Source: Mycobacterium sp. 236(2023)
Lineage (GTDB): Bacteria; Actinomycetota; Actinomycetes; Mycobacteriales; Mycobacteriaceae
NCBI RefSeq assembly: GCF_029623955.1
Contig: NZ_JARSBP010000006.1
Coordinates: 372,001 to 436,000, forward strand
Reading direction: 5' to 3'
DNA length: 64,000 bases
The position numbers and the translations under genes are program-made. Below, piece by piece: positions 14,615 through 23,321 of the stretch; position 1 is the first letter of the stretch; the number at the start of each line of letters is the position of its first letter. A model generated the notes under the pieces. The model did no database searches. It was not told the origin of the DNA and was given only the letters and a program-made list of their open reading frames with translations.

Positions 14615-15774
14615 TACAGGCCGAGCTCCCGCCCGATCAGCATCAGCTGCACTTCTGTTGTCCCCTCGCCGATTTCGAGAATCTTGCTGTCCCGGTAGTG
14701 CCGAGCGACCGGGTACTCGTTCATGAAGCCGTAGCCGCCGAAGATCTGCGTGGCATCACGCGCGTTGTCCATCGCGGCTTCACTGGAGATCAATTTGGCG
14801 ATGGCCGCCTGCTTCTTGAAAGGCTTGCCCGACAACATGAGTGCTGCCGCGTCGTAATAGGCCGCCCGCGCGACATGTGCCCTGGCCTCCATCCGGGCGA
14901 TCTTGAACGCGATGGCCTGGTTGGTGCCGATCTTGCGTCCGAACGCCTCCCGCTCCTTGGCATACTTGACGCTCTCGTCCACGCAGCCCTGCGCCGCACC
15001 CACCGACAGCGCCGCGATCGCGATGCGGCCCTCGTCGAGGATGCGCAGGAAGTTCGCGTAGCCGCGGCCGCGTTCCCCGAGGAGGTTCTCCTGCGGCACG
15101 CGCACGTCGTCGAAGCTCAGCGGATGGGTGTCCGAGGCGTTCCAGCCGACCTTGTTGTAGGCGGGTTCGGCGGTGAAACCCTCAGTGGGCACGGGCACCA
15201 GGATCGACGAGATCTCCTTCTTGCCGTCGCGCTCCCCGGTCACGGCCGTGACGGTGACGAGCTTGGTGATGTCGGTGCCGGAGTTCGTGATGAACTGCTT
15301 GGAGCCATTGATGATCCAGCTCGACCCGTCCGATTTCGCGGTGGTCTTCGTTGCGCCGGCGTCACTTCCGCCACCCGCCTCGGTGAGACCGAACGCGCCG
15401 AGCGCCTTACCGGAAGCCAAGAGCGGCAACCACTCCTGCTTCTGGTCTTCGTTGCCGAACCGGTACACCGGCATCGCGCCGAGCGACACCCCGGCCTCCA
15501 GCGTGATCGCGACGCTCTGGTCGACCTTGCCGAGTTCCTCGAGCGCGAGGCACAACGCAAAGTAGTCGCCGCCCATACCGCCGTACTCTTCGGGGAACGG
15601 CAGGCCGAACAGCCCCATCTCCGCCATTCCCGCGACAACCTCGTAGGGGAAGGAATGCTCTTCGTCGTGTTTGGCGGCCACCGGTGCGACGACGCTCTGG
15701 GCGAAATCGCGCACCGTCTTGGCCAGCTGCTCGTAGTGGTCGGGCAGGGTGCCCGTCGCGAGAAAATCGCTCAT
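14614..15774 (-). CDS. fadE19: Acyl-CoA dehydrogenase FadE19 (isovaleryl/2-methyl-branched type)
   Basis: A 386-residue acyl-CoA dehydrogenase of full family length. Signatures are GAFGLTEAGGGSDAG (middle domain, FAD contact), QIFGGYGFMNEYPVARHYRD and EGTTEVQLMLIGREL, where E370 is in the position of the catalytic base of short/medium-chain enzymes. By synteny it is FadE19. It would oxidise a branched short-chain acyl-CoA to the enoyl-CoA that the AccA1-AccD1 carboxylase next uses. ATG 15774 overlaps the accA1 stop (ATGA). Confidence 0.92.
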   Translation of the reverse strand: MSDFLATGTLPDHYEQLAKTVRDFAQSVVAPVAAKHDEEHSFPYEVVAGMAEMGLFGLPFPEEYGGMGGDYFALCLALEELGKVDQSVAITLEAGVSLGAMPVYRFGNEDQKQEWLPLLASGKALGAFGLTEAGGGSDAGATKTTAKSDGSSWIINGSKQFITNSGTDITKLVTVTAVTGERDGKKEISSILVPVPTEGFTAEPAYNKVGWNASDTHPLSFDDVRVPQENLLGERGRGYANFLRILDEGRIAIAALSVGAAQGCVDESVKYAKEREAFGRKIGTNQAIAFKIARMEARAHVARAAYYDAAALMLSGKPFKKQAAIAKLISSEAAMDNARDATQIFGGYGFMNEYPVARHYRDSKILEIGEGTTEVQLMLIGRELGL

Positions 15775-17765
15775 GCTTGCGGCTCCTTGGTTGCCGTTAT
15801 CCGGGCCAGCACCTGACCCACCTTCACCTGTTCGCCCGCGCCGACCAACAGTTCGACGACCCCGTCGACGGGTGCCGACAGCGCGTGCTCCATCTTCATC
15901 GCCTCGACCGTGACCACGACGGTCCCCGCCGTCACCGTGGCCCCGTCCTCGACACCGACGGCGACGACCGCGCCCGGCATCGGGCTGGTCAGCTCGGCGT
16001 CACCGCTGAGCTCGTCATCGGGACGCACCGGGGCTTCGCGCACCTCTTCGACCATCACCACACGGCCATGGCCTGCCAGCCACACCTGCCCACCGGTTTC
16101 GGCGACCGCGTGTTCGGTGCGTAACCCGTCGATCGTGACCGTCAGTGTCTCGCCGGCCAAAGATGCAGCCAGCGTGCGCGTTTCGCCACCTTCTACGGCG
16201 ACCGTCGCGTCACCGGGTCGCCCGGTGAGCCACACGTGGTCGGTGCGTTCCCCGGCACTGAGCCGGAACGACGTGGGCGCGCGGCCGGCGATGCGCCACC
16301 CGGAGGGGACTGCCCACGGGTCACCGGGCGTCGCAGGCCACGACCGCAACCATCGGTAGGCGGCCGCGGCGATCAGGTCGTCGTCGGACGGCGCGGCGGG
16401 GGCGAAGTCCGGCAGCCGGCGGTCGAGCAGCCCGGTGTCCAGATCTCCCGCCACCACATCGGGATCGGCGAGCAGGAAACGCAGGAATTCGACATTCGTG
16501 GTCACCCCGAGCACCGCGGTGTCGGCCAGCGCAGCATCGAGTGCCCGCAGTGCTGCGGACCGGTCATCGGCGTGCGCAATCACCTTGGCCAGCATCGGGT
16601 CGTAGTCGCTGCCGACGACGGTGCCCCGGGCCAGCCCGGAGTCCACCCGGATACCTGTCCCCGCGGCCTCGCGCAATCCGATGACGTCGCCACCGGTCGG
16701 CAGGAACCCGCGTGCGGGGTCCTCCGCGTACACGCGGGCCTCGATGGCGTGCCCGTCAAGCACGATGTCACTCTGGGCGATCGGCAGCTTCTCCCCCGCC
16801 GCGACGCGCACCTGCAACTCCACCAGATCCAAGCCGGTGACCATCTCGGTGACGGGATGTTCCACCTGCAGACGGGTATTCATCTCCATGAAGAAGAATT
16901 CGTCGGGTCGGTCGGCGGAGACGATGAACTCGACCGTGCCGGCACCGGTGTAATCGACGCTGCGGGCGGTGTCGCAGGCGGCGGCACCGATCCGGGCGCG
17001 CGTCTGCGGATCGAGCAGGGGCGACGGCGCTTCCTCGATGACCTTCTGATGGCGACGCTGCAGGCTGCATTCTCGTTCACCGAGGTGCACGACGTTGCCG
17101 TGGTTGTCGGCGAGTACCTGCACCTCGATGTGCCTGGGGTTCAACACGAACCGCTCCAGGAACAACGTGTCATCCCCGAACGCCGACGCGGCCTCGCGCC
17201 GCGCGGACGCCAGCGCCGCAGGCAGCTCTGCGGCATCATGTACGACCCGCATGCCCTTGCCACCGCCGCCTGCTGACGGTTTCACCAGCACCGGGAAGCC
17301 GACCTCCGGTGCACCCGCGATGAGGTCGTCGTCGGTGAGGCCGGGCCGCGAAATGCCCGGAACCACTGGGACGCCGAATGCGGAAACCGCTGCTTTAGCC
17401 GAGATCTTGTCGCCCATGGTCTGAATGGCGGTCACGGGCGGGCCGATGAACGCCACCCCGGCCGTTTTGAGGGCATCGGCGAATTGGGCGTTCTCGGAGA
17501 GGAATCCGTAACCCGGATGAACAGCCTGAGCGCCTGTGCGACGAATGGCATCGAGCAGTGCCTCTACCGACAGATAGCTCTGCCGTGCGGGTGCAGGACC
17601 GATGCGTACCGCCACGTCGGCCTCCGCCACGTGCCGGGCACCGGCGTCGGCGTCACTGAAGACCGCGACGGAGCGGATGCCCATGGCGCGCAACGTGCGG
17701 ATGACCCGGACCGCGATTTCCCCGCGATTGGCAACGAGAACCGTATCGAAAGTCACCAGTCTCAC
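15771..17765 (-). CDS. accA1: Acyl-CoA carboxylase alpha chain AccA1 (biotin carboxylase plus biotin carrier)
   Basis: A 664-residue alpha chain. Residues about 5-450 form the biotin carboxylase (VLVANRGEIAVR, ATP-grasp GGGGKGMRVV, EMNTRLQVEHPVTE); the C-terminus is a biotinyl domain with biotinylated K624 in EAMKMEH. A roughly 100-residue linker domain joins them. It carboxylates biotin for the AccD1 beta chain; the AccA1-AccD1 pair acts on 3-methylcrotonyl-CoA-type substrates in leucine breakdown in mycobacteria. GTG 17765 overlaps the accD1 stop by four bases; GTG 17756 is an alternative. Confidence 0.94.
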   Translation of the reverse strand: MRLVTFDTVLVANRGEIAVRVIRTLRAMGIRSVAVFSDADAGARHVAEADVAVRIGPAPARQSYLSVEALLDAIRRTGAQAVHPGYGFLSENAQFADALKTAGVAFIGPPVTAIQTMGDKISAKAAVSAFGVPVVPGISRPGLTDDDLIAGAPEVGFPVLVKPSAGGGGKGMRVVHDAAELPAALASARREAASAFGDDTLFLERFVLNPRHIEVQVLADNHGNVVHLGERECSLQRRHQKVIEEAPSPLLDPQTRARIGAAACDTARSVDYTGAGTVEFIVSADRPDEFFFMEMNTRLQVEHPVTEMVTGLDLVELQVRVAAGEKLPIAQSDIVLDGHAIEARVYAEDPARGFLPTGGDVIGLREAAGTGIRVDSGLARGTVVGSDYDPMLAKVIAHADDRSAALRALDAALADTAVLGVTTNVEFLRFLLADPDVVAGDLDTGLLDRRLPDFAPAAPSDDDLIAAAAYRWLRSWPATPGDPWAVPSGWRIAGRAPTSFRLSAGERTDHVWLTGRPGDATVAVEGGETRTLAASLAGETLTVTIDGLRTEHAVAETGGQVWLAGHGRVVMVEEVREAPVRPDDELSGDAELTSPMPGAVVAVGVEDGATVTAGTVVVTVEAMKMEHALSAPVDGVVELLVGAGEQVKVGQVLARITATKEPQA

Positions 17766-19324
17766 ATCCTGAAGACGCCGTAGGACACCGGCTCCAGCGG
17801 AGCCTGGCCTGTCACCGAAAGTGCCAATCCGACAATGTCTCTGGTGTCGGCGGGATCGATGACGCCGTCATCCCACAGCCGCGCGGTCGAGTAGTACGGG
17901 TTCCCCTGGTCTTCGTACTGGGCGCGGATGGGCGCCTTGAACGCCTCTTCTTCGTCGGGGGTCATGTCACCGCGAACGGTGGCCAGCACCGACGCGGCCT
18001 GCTCGCCGCCCATCACCGAGATCCTGGCGTTGGGCCACATCCACAGGAATCGGGGCGAGTAGGCACGCCCGCACATCGAGTAGTTTCCGGCCCCGTAGGA
18101 CCCGCCGATGACGACCGTCAACTTCGGGACCCGTGCGCACGCGACCGCGGTCACCATCTTGGCGCCGTGTTTGGCGATACCGCCCGCCTCGTAGTCGCGA
18201 CCGACCATGAACCCGGAGATGTTCTGCAGGAACAACAATGGGGTGTTGCGCTTGTCGCACAGCTCGATGAAATGCGCACCCTTGACCGCCGATTCGCCGA
18301 ACAGCACGCCGTTGTTGGCGATGATGCCGACCGGGTGGCCGTGGATGCGAGCGAAGCCGGTCACGAGTGTGGTGCCGTACTCGGCCTTGAACTCGGCGAA
18401 GTCGCCGCCGTCGACGATGCGGTTCACGACCTCGTGCACGTCATAGGGCACCCGCGAGTCGACGGGGACGACGTCGTAGAGCTCGCTCTGGTCGGCGATC
18501 GGATCGACAACGGGGGCAACCTCCCACGGCGGCGGCTCTTTCGGCGCGAGCGTCCCGACGATCCGCCGGACGATCCGCAGCGCGTCCCGGTCGTCGTGGG
18601 CGAGGTGATCGGTGACGCCGGAGACCTTGGAGTGCAGGTCGCCGCCGCCGAGTTCCTCTGCGGTGACGACCTCTCCGGTCGCGGCCTTCACCAGCGGCGG
18701 ACCGCCCAGGAAGATGGTGCCCTGGTTGCGCACGATCACTGCTTCGTCGCTCATGGCGGGCACGTAGGCGCCACCGGCGGTGCACGAGCCCAGGACGGCG
18801 GCGATCTGGGCAATTCCCTTGGCGCTCATGGTCGCCTGGTTGTAGAAGATGCGCCCGAAATGCTCACGGTCGGGGAACACTTCGTCCTGACGGGGCAGGA
18901 AGGCACCGCCGGAGTCGACGAGATAGATGCAGGGCAACCGGTTCTGCAGCGCGACCTCCTGGGCGCGCAGGTGCTTCTTGACGGTAATCGGGTAATAGGT
19001 GCCACCTTTGACGGTGGCGTCGTTGGCGACGATGACGCATTCGCGGCCCGACACCCGCCCGATGCCGGAGATCATTCCGGCGCCCGGGCACTCGTCGTCG
19101 TACATGCCGTCGGCGGCGAGCGCGGTCAGTTCGAGGAACGGGCTGCCGGGATCGAGAAGTCCGTCGACCCGGTCACGCGGCAACAGCTTGCCCCTGCTCA
19201 CATGCCGCTCGCGGGCCCGTTCAGATCCGCCGAGCGCCGCTGTTGCGAGCTTGGACCGCAACTGGTCGACCAGCGCGACGTGATCGTCGCGATGAGATGC
19301 CCGCGCTGCCATCGCTGAACCCAC
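17762..19324 (-). CDS. accD1: Acyl-CoA carboxylase beta chain AccD1 (carboxyltransferase)
   Basis: A 520-residue carboxyltransferase with N and C crotonase-type halves. Motifs include SGGAFLPRQDEVFPDREHFGRIF, GSCTAGGAYVPAMSDE in the first half and GGSYGAGNYSMCGRAYSPRFLWMWPNARISVMGG in the second, which form the two oxyanion holes; the Arg/Asp pattern of methylcrotonyl-CoA carboxylases is present. First gene of the leftward operon ending in citE. Its promoter holds the two GTTAAT-N4-ATTAAC sites shared with the divergent TetR gene, so it is likely repressed by that regulator. Confidence 0.94.
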   Translation of the reverse strand: MGSAMAARASHRDDHVALVDQLRSKLATAALGGSERARERHVSRGKLLPRDRVDGLLDPGSPFLELTALAADGMYDDECPGAGMISGIGRVSGRECVIVANDATVKGGTYYPITVKKHLRAQEVALQNRLPCIYLVDSGGAFLPRQDEVFPDREHFGRIFYNQATMSAKGIAQIAAVLGSCTAGGAYVPAMSDEAVIVRNQGTIFLGGPPLVKAATGEVVTAEELGGGDLHSKVSGVTDHLAHDDRDALRIVRRIVGTLAPKEPPPWEVAPVVDPIADQSELYDVVPVDSRVPYDVHEVVNRIVDGGDFAEFKAEYGTTLVTGFARIHGHPVGIIANNGVLFGESAVKGAHFIELCDKRNTPLLFLQNISGFMVGRDYEAGGIAKHGAKMVTAVACARVPKLTVVIGGSYGAGNYSMCGRAYSPRFLWMWPNARISVMGGEQAASVLATVRGDMTPDEEEAFKAPIRAQYEDQGNPYYSTARLWDDGVIDPADTRDIVGLALSVTGQAPLEPVSYGVFRM

Positions 19325-19329
19325 CTTTA

Positions 19330-19371
19330 GTTAATGATGACTAACCGAGTGGTATGTTAATCATCATTAAC
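19330..19371. promoter_or_regulatory. Two tandem TetR operators (GTTAAT-N4-ATTAAC)
   Basis: GTTAATCATCATTAAC at 19356-19371 is palindromic with perfect six-base arms. GTTAATGATGACTAAC at 19330-19345 is the same site with one arm mismatch. Centres are 26 bases apart. Both lie between accD1 (start 19324) and the divergent TetR gene (start 19407), the first only a few bases from the accD1 start. This is expected for a TetR repressor controlling both directions. Confidence 0.85.
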
Positions 19372-19406
19372 TGTTGCTGTCCACCACCGGCGGGGAGGTT
19401 CACGTC

Positions 19407-20027
19407 ATGACCTTGCCGGATGCCGCCTCCGCCCGCAGCAGGGCCAAATCCGACCGGCGCGGCCAACTCGTCGCCGCAGCGGAGAGGTTGTTCGCCGAAC
19501 ACGGCTACCTCGCAGTCCGGCTCGAAGACATCGGAGCGGCCACCGGCGTCAGCGGCCCGGCGATCTACCGGCACTTCCCCAACAAAGAAGCGTTGTTGGT
19601 CGAACTGCTGGTCGGCATCAGCACGCGGCTGCTGGCCGGCGCCGCCGACGCGGCGGGACAGGCCCACGACGCCGACTCCGCGCTCGCAGCGTTGATCGAT
19701 TTCCATCTCGACTTCGCGTTCGGCGAATCCGACCTGATCCGCATTCAGGACCGCGACCTCGGCAACCTCCCGCCGACGGCGAAGCGGCAGGTTCGCCGCA
19801 AACAGCGGCAATACGTCGAGATCTGGGTCGAGGTGCTGCGGAGGCGCGATCGCGACCTGACCGAGTCCGATGCGCGTCTGATGGCTCACGCCACCTTCGG
19901 ACTGCTGAATTCGACGGCACACAGCCTCAAACCCGGGACGACGAAAACGGCCGAGGCCAGCTCACGGACCGTCCTCAAGAAGATGACGGTCGCTGCGCTG
20001 ACCTCGGCCGGACGACCCCGCCGCTAG
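19407..20027 (+). CDS. bkaR: TetR-family repressor of the leucine-type acyl-CoA operon (BkaR/Rv2506 type)
   Basis: A 206-residue TetR regulator starting at ATG 19407 after a GGGGAGG ribosome-binding site. The HTH spans about 15-60 (AAAERLFAEHGYLAVRLEDIGAATGVSGPAIYRHFPNKEAL). By position it corresponds to M. tuberculosis Rv2506, described as BkaR, repressor of the branched-chain keto-acid-linked operon. The paired operators upstream support autoregulation and control of accD1-citE. The likely inducer is an acyl-CoA intermediate of the pathway (inference). Confidence 0.85.
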   Translation: MTLPDAASARSRAKSDRRGQLVAAAERLFAEHGYLAVRLEDIGAATGVSGPAIYRHFPNKEALLVELLVGISTRLLAGAADAAGQAHDADSALAALIDFHLDFAFGESDLIRIQDRDLGNLPPTAKRQVRRKQRQYVEIWVEVLRRRDRDLTESDARLMAHATFGLLNSTAHSLKPGTTKTAEASSRTVLKKMTVAALTSAGRPRR

Positions 20028-20042
20028 GCGAGGCAAACAGCC

Positions 20043-20198
20043 CTAGTACCAGGCTCTGCGGCCTGCCACCGGACGCCCCACGGAGCCGAGAATCCAGAAG
20101 ACCGCACCGATGACGAGCAGCACTACACCGATGTACGTCAGTATCGACATTCCGAAAATAAGACCCAGGATGAGCAGAATCGCTCCGAAGACGATCAC
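20043..20198 (-). CDS. 51-residue membrane protein (DUF6131-like)
   Basis: A very short leftward gene from GTG 20198, with GGAG five bases upstream, ending at 20043. It has two hydrophobic segments: residues 2-16 (IVFGAILLILGLIFG) and 20-38 (LTYIGVVLLVIGAVFWILG), followed by the polar tail GRPVAGRRAWY. This two-helix hairpin with a conserved GRPVAGRR-W tail is a small membrane protein widespread in actinobacteria that I recall as DUF6131; function unknown. It lies 16 bases beyond the bkaR stop, convergent to it. Confidence 0.75.
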   Translation of the reverse strand: MIVFGAILLILGLIFGMSILTYIGVVLLVIGAVFWILGSVGRPVAGRRAWY

Positions 20199-20246
20199 TT
20201 CCACTCCATTCTTCGACAACTCGTGTGCGCGGCGACCAGTCAGTGG

Positions 20247-20450
20247 TTACTGGCTGGGCTGCGGGACATTGCAATCCGTCACCTTCGGATTGACTCCCGC
20301 GTAGTTCAGCGGCCCCGCCACCACAGTCAGCGCGATGCTTCCCGCTGTGGCGCAATTGGTTTCGCCACCGGTGAAGTAATCCCGCTGATAGGCAGCGAAC
20401 ACGCCGATCAGCAACCAGACGAGAACAATCACGCCGAGAATTCCTCGCAT
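20247..20450 (-). CDS. Small membrane-anchored or secreted protein with one disulfide
   Basis: A 67-residue protein with a strong GGAGGAGG ribosome-binding site before ATG 20450. Residues 2-20 (RGILGVIVLVWLLIGVFAA) are a hydrophobic helix acting as an anchor or uncleaved signal. The outer part has two Cys (about residues 33 and 60) suited to a single disulfide. Small actinobacterial membrane proteins of this layout are common and uncharacterised. It precedes the 51-residue membrane protein gene by 48 bases and probably shares its transcript. Confidence 0.72.
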   Translation of the reverse strand: MRGILGVIVLVWLLIGVFAAYQRDYFTGGETNCATAGSIALTVVAGPLNYAGVNPKVTDCNVPQPSQ

Positions 20451-20541
20451 GCCGTGCCTCCTCCGTCTGCGCGCTCGGTAGTGGCGCGCAGCAGAGTTTT
20501 ACCCCGCTGAAAATTGCGTCAAACCTCTGACGGGATCAAGG

Positions 20542-22476
20542 TCAACTGGCGAAAGCCGCGGTAAGCCAGTCACACATCGCCTGACGCAGGACCGCGCGGT
20601 TCTCGCGCTTGTCGATCTCGTGGCCGTCGTCCTCGAACGCCAGAAGCTTGGCCCTGCGCCCCAACGCGGTCAGTGCATCGCACATCTGCTGCGACTCGCT
20701 CGGCGGCACGTTCGTGTCGTTGAGGCCGTGCACCAACAGCAGCGGCGCGGTGATCTCACGCGCGCGCGGCAACGGGGACAGTCGCTGCAGCAGATCCTGA
20801 TCACTGACGGGATGACCGTATTTGGGGTAGGCCGCCGACGCGATCCACTGCTCGGTGTTGCGGTACCAGGAGTTCAGGTCGCTCATACCGCAGATGCTGA
20901 TGCCCGCGGCGAACTGCTGGGGATGGAACGCCAGCGCGGCCTGGGTGAGATAACCCCCGTAGGACCAGCCGCAGCACGCCACCTTCCCGGCGGGTGCATG
21001 TCCGTTGTCGACGAGGAAGCGCACGCAGTCGGCGACGTCGTCGATCGCGGCGAACCGGCGCTCCCGATCATCGGCGTGCATGAAGCTCCGGCCGAAACCA
21101 CCGGAGCCTCGAACGTTCGGCAGGAACACGCCGATGCCCTCGTCGAGCAGCGCCGGGAAGAATTCGTTGTATCCGGGCCTACCCTGACCTTCGGGTCCGC
21201 CGTGCAGAAACAGCATCGCGCCGATCGTCTCGACCCCCTCCGGCGGCCGGAACAGCCACCCGGTGAACGTCAGTCCGTCGCGTGCGGTGATGGTCTCCAG
21301 CGTCGGGTCGGCCGACACCGGCCCGCTGCTCGGCTCACGGTCGACAAGCTCCCACTCCCGCGTCCGCGGGTCGACCAGCTCGACGGTGGGAGGCTTCGCG
21401 GGACCCTCGACCGTCACCGCGAGCATGGATCCGCCAGCGCTGATGCTGAGCTCGCCGGCCACCATCCCGGGCAGCGGAATAGGGTCGTACAGCGTGCCGT
21501 CGGCGTATTCGAGGATCTGTAATTCGCTGGCGCCGTGTAGGTTCCACAGGATCGCGACCGTGGACATGTCGTCGCTGACTGTGAATTCATCGAGCTCGCA
21601 GCCCGTCCGCTCGGCGAGAACCTGATAGGCGACGCCGTCGGCGGTCACCGTCACCTCGAGAAGCCGCGCGTGCTCGGCGCCGTTCTCGCTGCGGATGAGC
21701 GCGCGGACGTAACCCTCGGTGCTGTTGATCCCGTACTCGCTGGCCGGCAGGTAGAGCTCGTTGTGCTCACCTTCCGGTCCGGACCGCAATCGGCGCGGGC
21801 CGTGGTCGTCGAGGATGATGCCGGTGTCGGTCGTCGAGCCGGGGTCATACGGCAGCAGACCGATCTCGGTGAGACCGCGCAGCATGATCAGATCCCGGTA
21901 ACCCCGCGGACCGACGCGGATCAGCGAAGCGCCTGCCCACGCGTCGACGAGTCTGCCGCCCGAACGGCGGTCGAGCACGGTCGTGGTCGTCCCCGATGGA
22001 TCGATCAGGCACGAGCTGCCCACCCCGTCCTCACCGGTCAGGATCGCCGCCACCAAAGTGCCGTCCCAGCCGATCAATTCCGCGGTGCCCTCCACACCCG
22101 ACGGCCAATAGTCGACGCGCCGGGCAGCGCGATCATCGGGATCTGTTGTCACAACCCAGATCTGCGTGCGGGACCCACCTTCGGGGGCGACCTGACAGGC
22201 CAGCCAGTGACCGTCGGCCGAGTGCATGACCCGGGTGACCGGGCCGTCGATCGGGAGATCGACATCTCGCGAGGAGCTCGCGCGCCAGCCCCGAAGGAAC
22301 CGCTGGACCGCCCGCGGGTACCCGCCGTCGTCGACGAGGTGGGCGAATGCGGTGGCGTCAGGAGACATCGAAGCGCCGTAGATTCGGCGGACCTGTTCTG
22401 CCACGGTTCCCGATTGTGCACGGTCGGCGGCGGCGACGACGCCTGGGCCGGTGCCGGATGCACTGAGCGCCTGCAC
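20542..22476 (-). CDS. S9-family serine peptidase (acylaminoacyl/prolyl oligopeptidase type)
   Basis: A 644-residue protein taken from GTG 22476; the frame is open further upstream but would run into the divergent neighbour. The N-terminal 390 residues have the repeated-strand character of a beta-propeller. The C-terminal alpha/beta hydrolase has S505 in CGWSYGGY, D587 in HGLNDTNVP and H619 in EDDGHEI. This is the complete S9 triad. It probably cleaves or trims peptides in the cytoplasm. It has no signal peptide. It is not part of the M. tuberculosis arrangement I recall at this locus. Confidence 0.88.
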   Translation of the reverse strand: MQALSASGTGPGVVAAADRAQSGTVAEQVRRIYGASMSPDATAFAHLVDDGGYPRAVQRFLRGWRASSSRDVDLPIDGPVTRVMHSADGHWLACQVAPEGGSRTQIWVVTTDPDDRAARRVDYWPSGVEGTAELIGWDGTLVAAILTGEDGVGSSCLIDPSGTTTTVLDRRSGGRLVDAWAGASLIRVGPRGYRDLIMLRGLTEIGLLPYDPGSTTDTGIILDDHGPRRLRSGPEGEHNELYLPASEYGINSTEGYVRALIRSENGAEHARLLEVTVTADGVAYQVLAERTGCELDEFTVSDDMSTVAILWNLHGASELQILEYADGTLYDPIPLPGMVAGELSISAGGSMLAVTVEGPAKPPTVELVDPRTREWELVDREPSSGPVSADPTLETITARDGLTFTGWLFRPPEGVETIGAMLFLHGGPEGQGRPGYNEFFPALLDEGIGVFLPNVRGSGGFGRSFMHADDRERRFAAIDDVADCVRFLVDNGHAPAGKVACCGWSYGGYLTQAALAFHPQQFAAGISICGMSDLNSWYRNTEQWIASAAYPKYGHPVSDQDLLQRLSPLPRAREITAPLLLVHGLNDTNVPPSESQQMCDALTALGRRAKLLAFEDDGHEIDKRENRAVLRQAMCDWLTAAFAS

Positions 22477-22502
22477 AGGTACCCTGCAGCCATGAGGTGG
22501 GT

Positions 22503-23321
22503 ATGACGAATTCACCCGACGGATGGAGCCGCCGCGGACGCGAGGAGCGATCAGGCTTCGGCGGACGCGAGGAGGAATCGCGTCGGGGCAGTGACCCCGG
22601 GTACTCCGGATATTCCGATCCGGCCTACGCGAGCCAGGCGCCGTACGGTTCCCCGTACCAGCCGCCTCCGCCACCGCGCCCCACCGAACGGTTGCCCGCT
22701 TACTCGCCCTACGGATACGACCCGTACCCGACGGGTCAGTACCCACCCCAGAACCCGCAAGGCGGAGGTTCCGAACCGCCGCCGGAGGGGCCGAGGTCGC
22801 CGCGCTGGCTGTGGATCGTGGCCGGCGTCGCCGTGGTCTTGGTCATCGGATTGGTCATCGCGCTGGTGATCGTCAACAGCTCCCGGCAGCAGACGGTGGT
22901 GGCGCCGCTGCCGCCCATGCCGGAACCGTCGTTCACCCAGTCACCGACCACGACCCCGCGTACGCCGACGACACGACCGTCGACTCCGGTTCTGCCACGT
23001 CCGACACTGCCGACGTTCCCGTCCGCACCGACCACCGAACCGACCGTCCCCGGTGCCACCGACACCGTCGTCTACACGATCGAGGGCACGGGTCGCGCCA
23101 TCAACGTCACCTACGTCGACACCGGCGGTCTGCTGCAGACCGAGTTCAACGTGATGCTGCCCTGGAGCAAGGAAGTGTCCCTGCCACAGCCGGGTGAGAC
23201 GTCGGCGAGCATCAGCATCATCAACGTCGGCCGCGAGGTGACGTGCTCGATCTCGGTGAACGGTGAGCAGCTCGATGTGCGCACCGGTGCCGGCCTGACG
23301 ATCTGCGCGCCGGCCGGCTAG
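22503..23321 (+). CDS. Proline-rich membrane protein with MmpS-like C-terminal domain
   Basis: A 272-residue protein from ATG 22503 (GTG 22497 is an alternative). Residues 1-98 are disordered and Gly, Pro, Tyr, Arg-rich. One transmembrane helix spans about 104-126 (LWIVAGVAVVLVIGLVIALVIV). A Pro/Thr linker (about 135-185) leads to a beta-rich domain, about 188-270, with VVYTIEGTGRAINVTY and VTCSISVNGEQL, as in MmpS proteins. Type II topology, C-terminus outside. By synteny it is the Rv2507 orthologue. No MmpL partner is nearby. Its stop overlaps that of the convergent MFS gene. Confidence 0.82.
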   Translation: MTNSPDGWSRRGREERSGFGGREEESRRGSDPGYSGYSDPAYASQAPYGSPYQPPPPPRPTERLPAYSPYGYDPYPTGQYPPQNPQGGGSEPPPEGPRSPRWLWIVAGVAVVLVIGLVIALVIVNSSRQQTVVAPLPPMPEPSFTQSPTTTPRTPTTRPSTPVLPRPTLPTFPSAPTTEPTVPGATDTVVYTIEGTGRAINVTYVDTGGLLQTEFNVMLPWSKEVSLPQPGETSASISIINVGREVTCSISVNGEQLDVRTGAGLTICAPAG

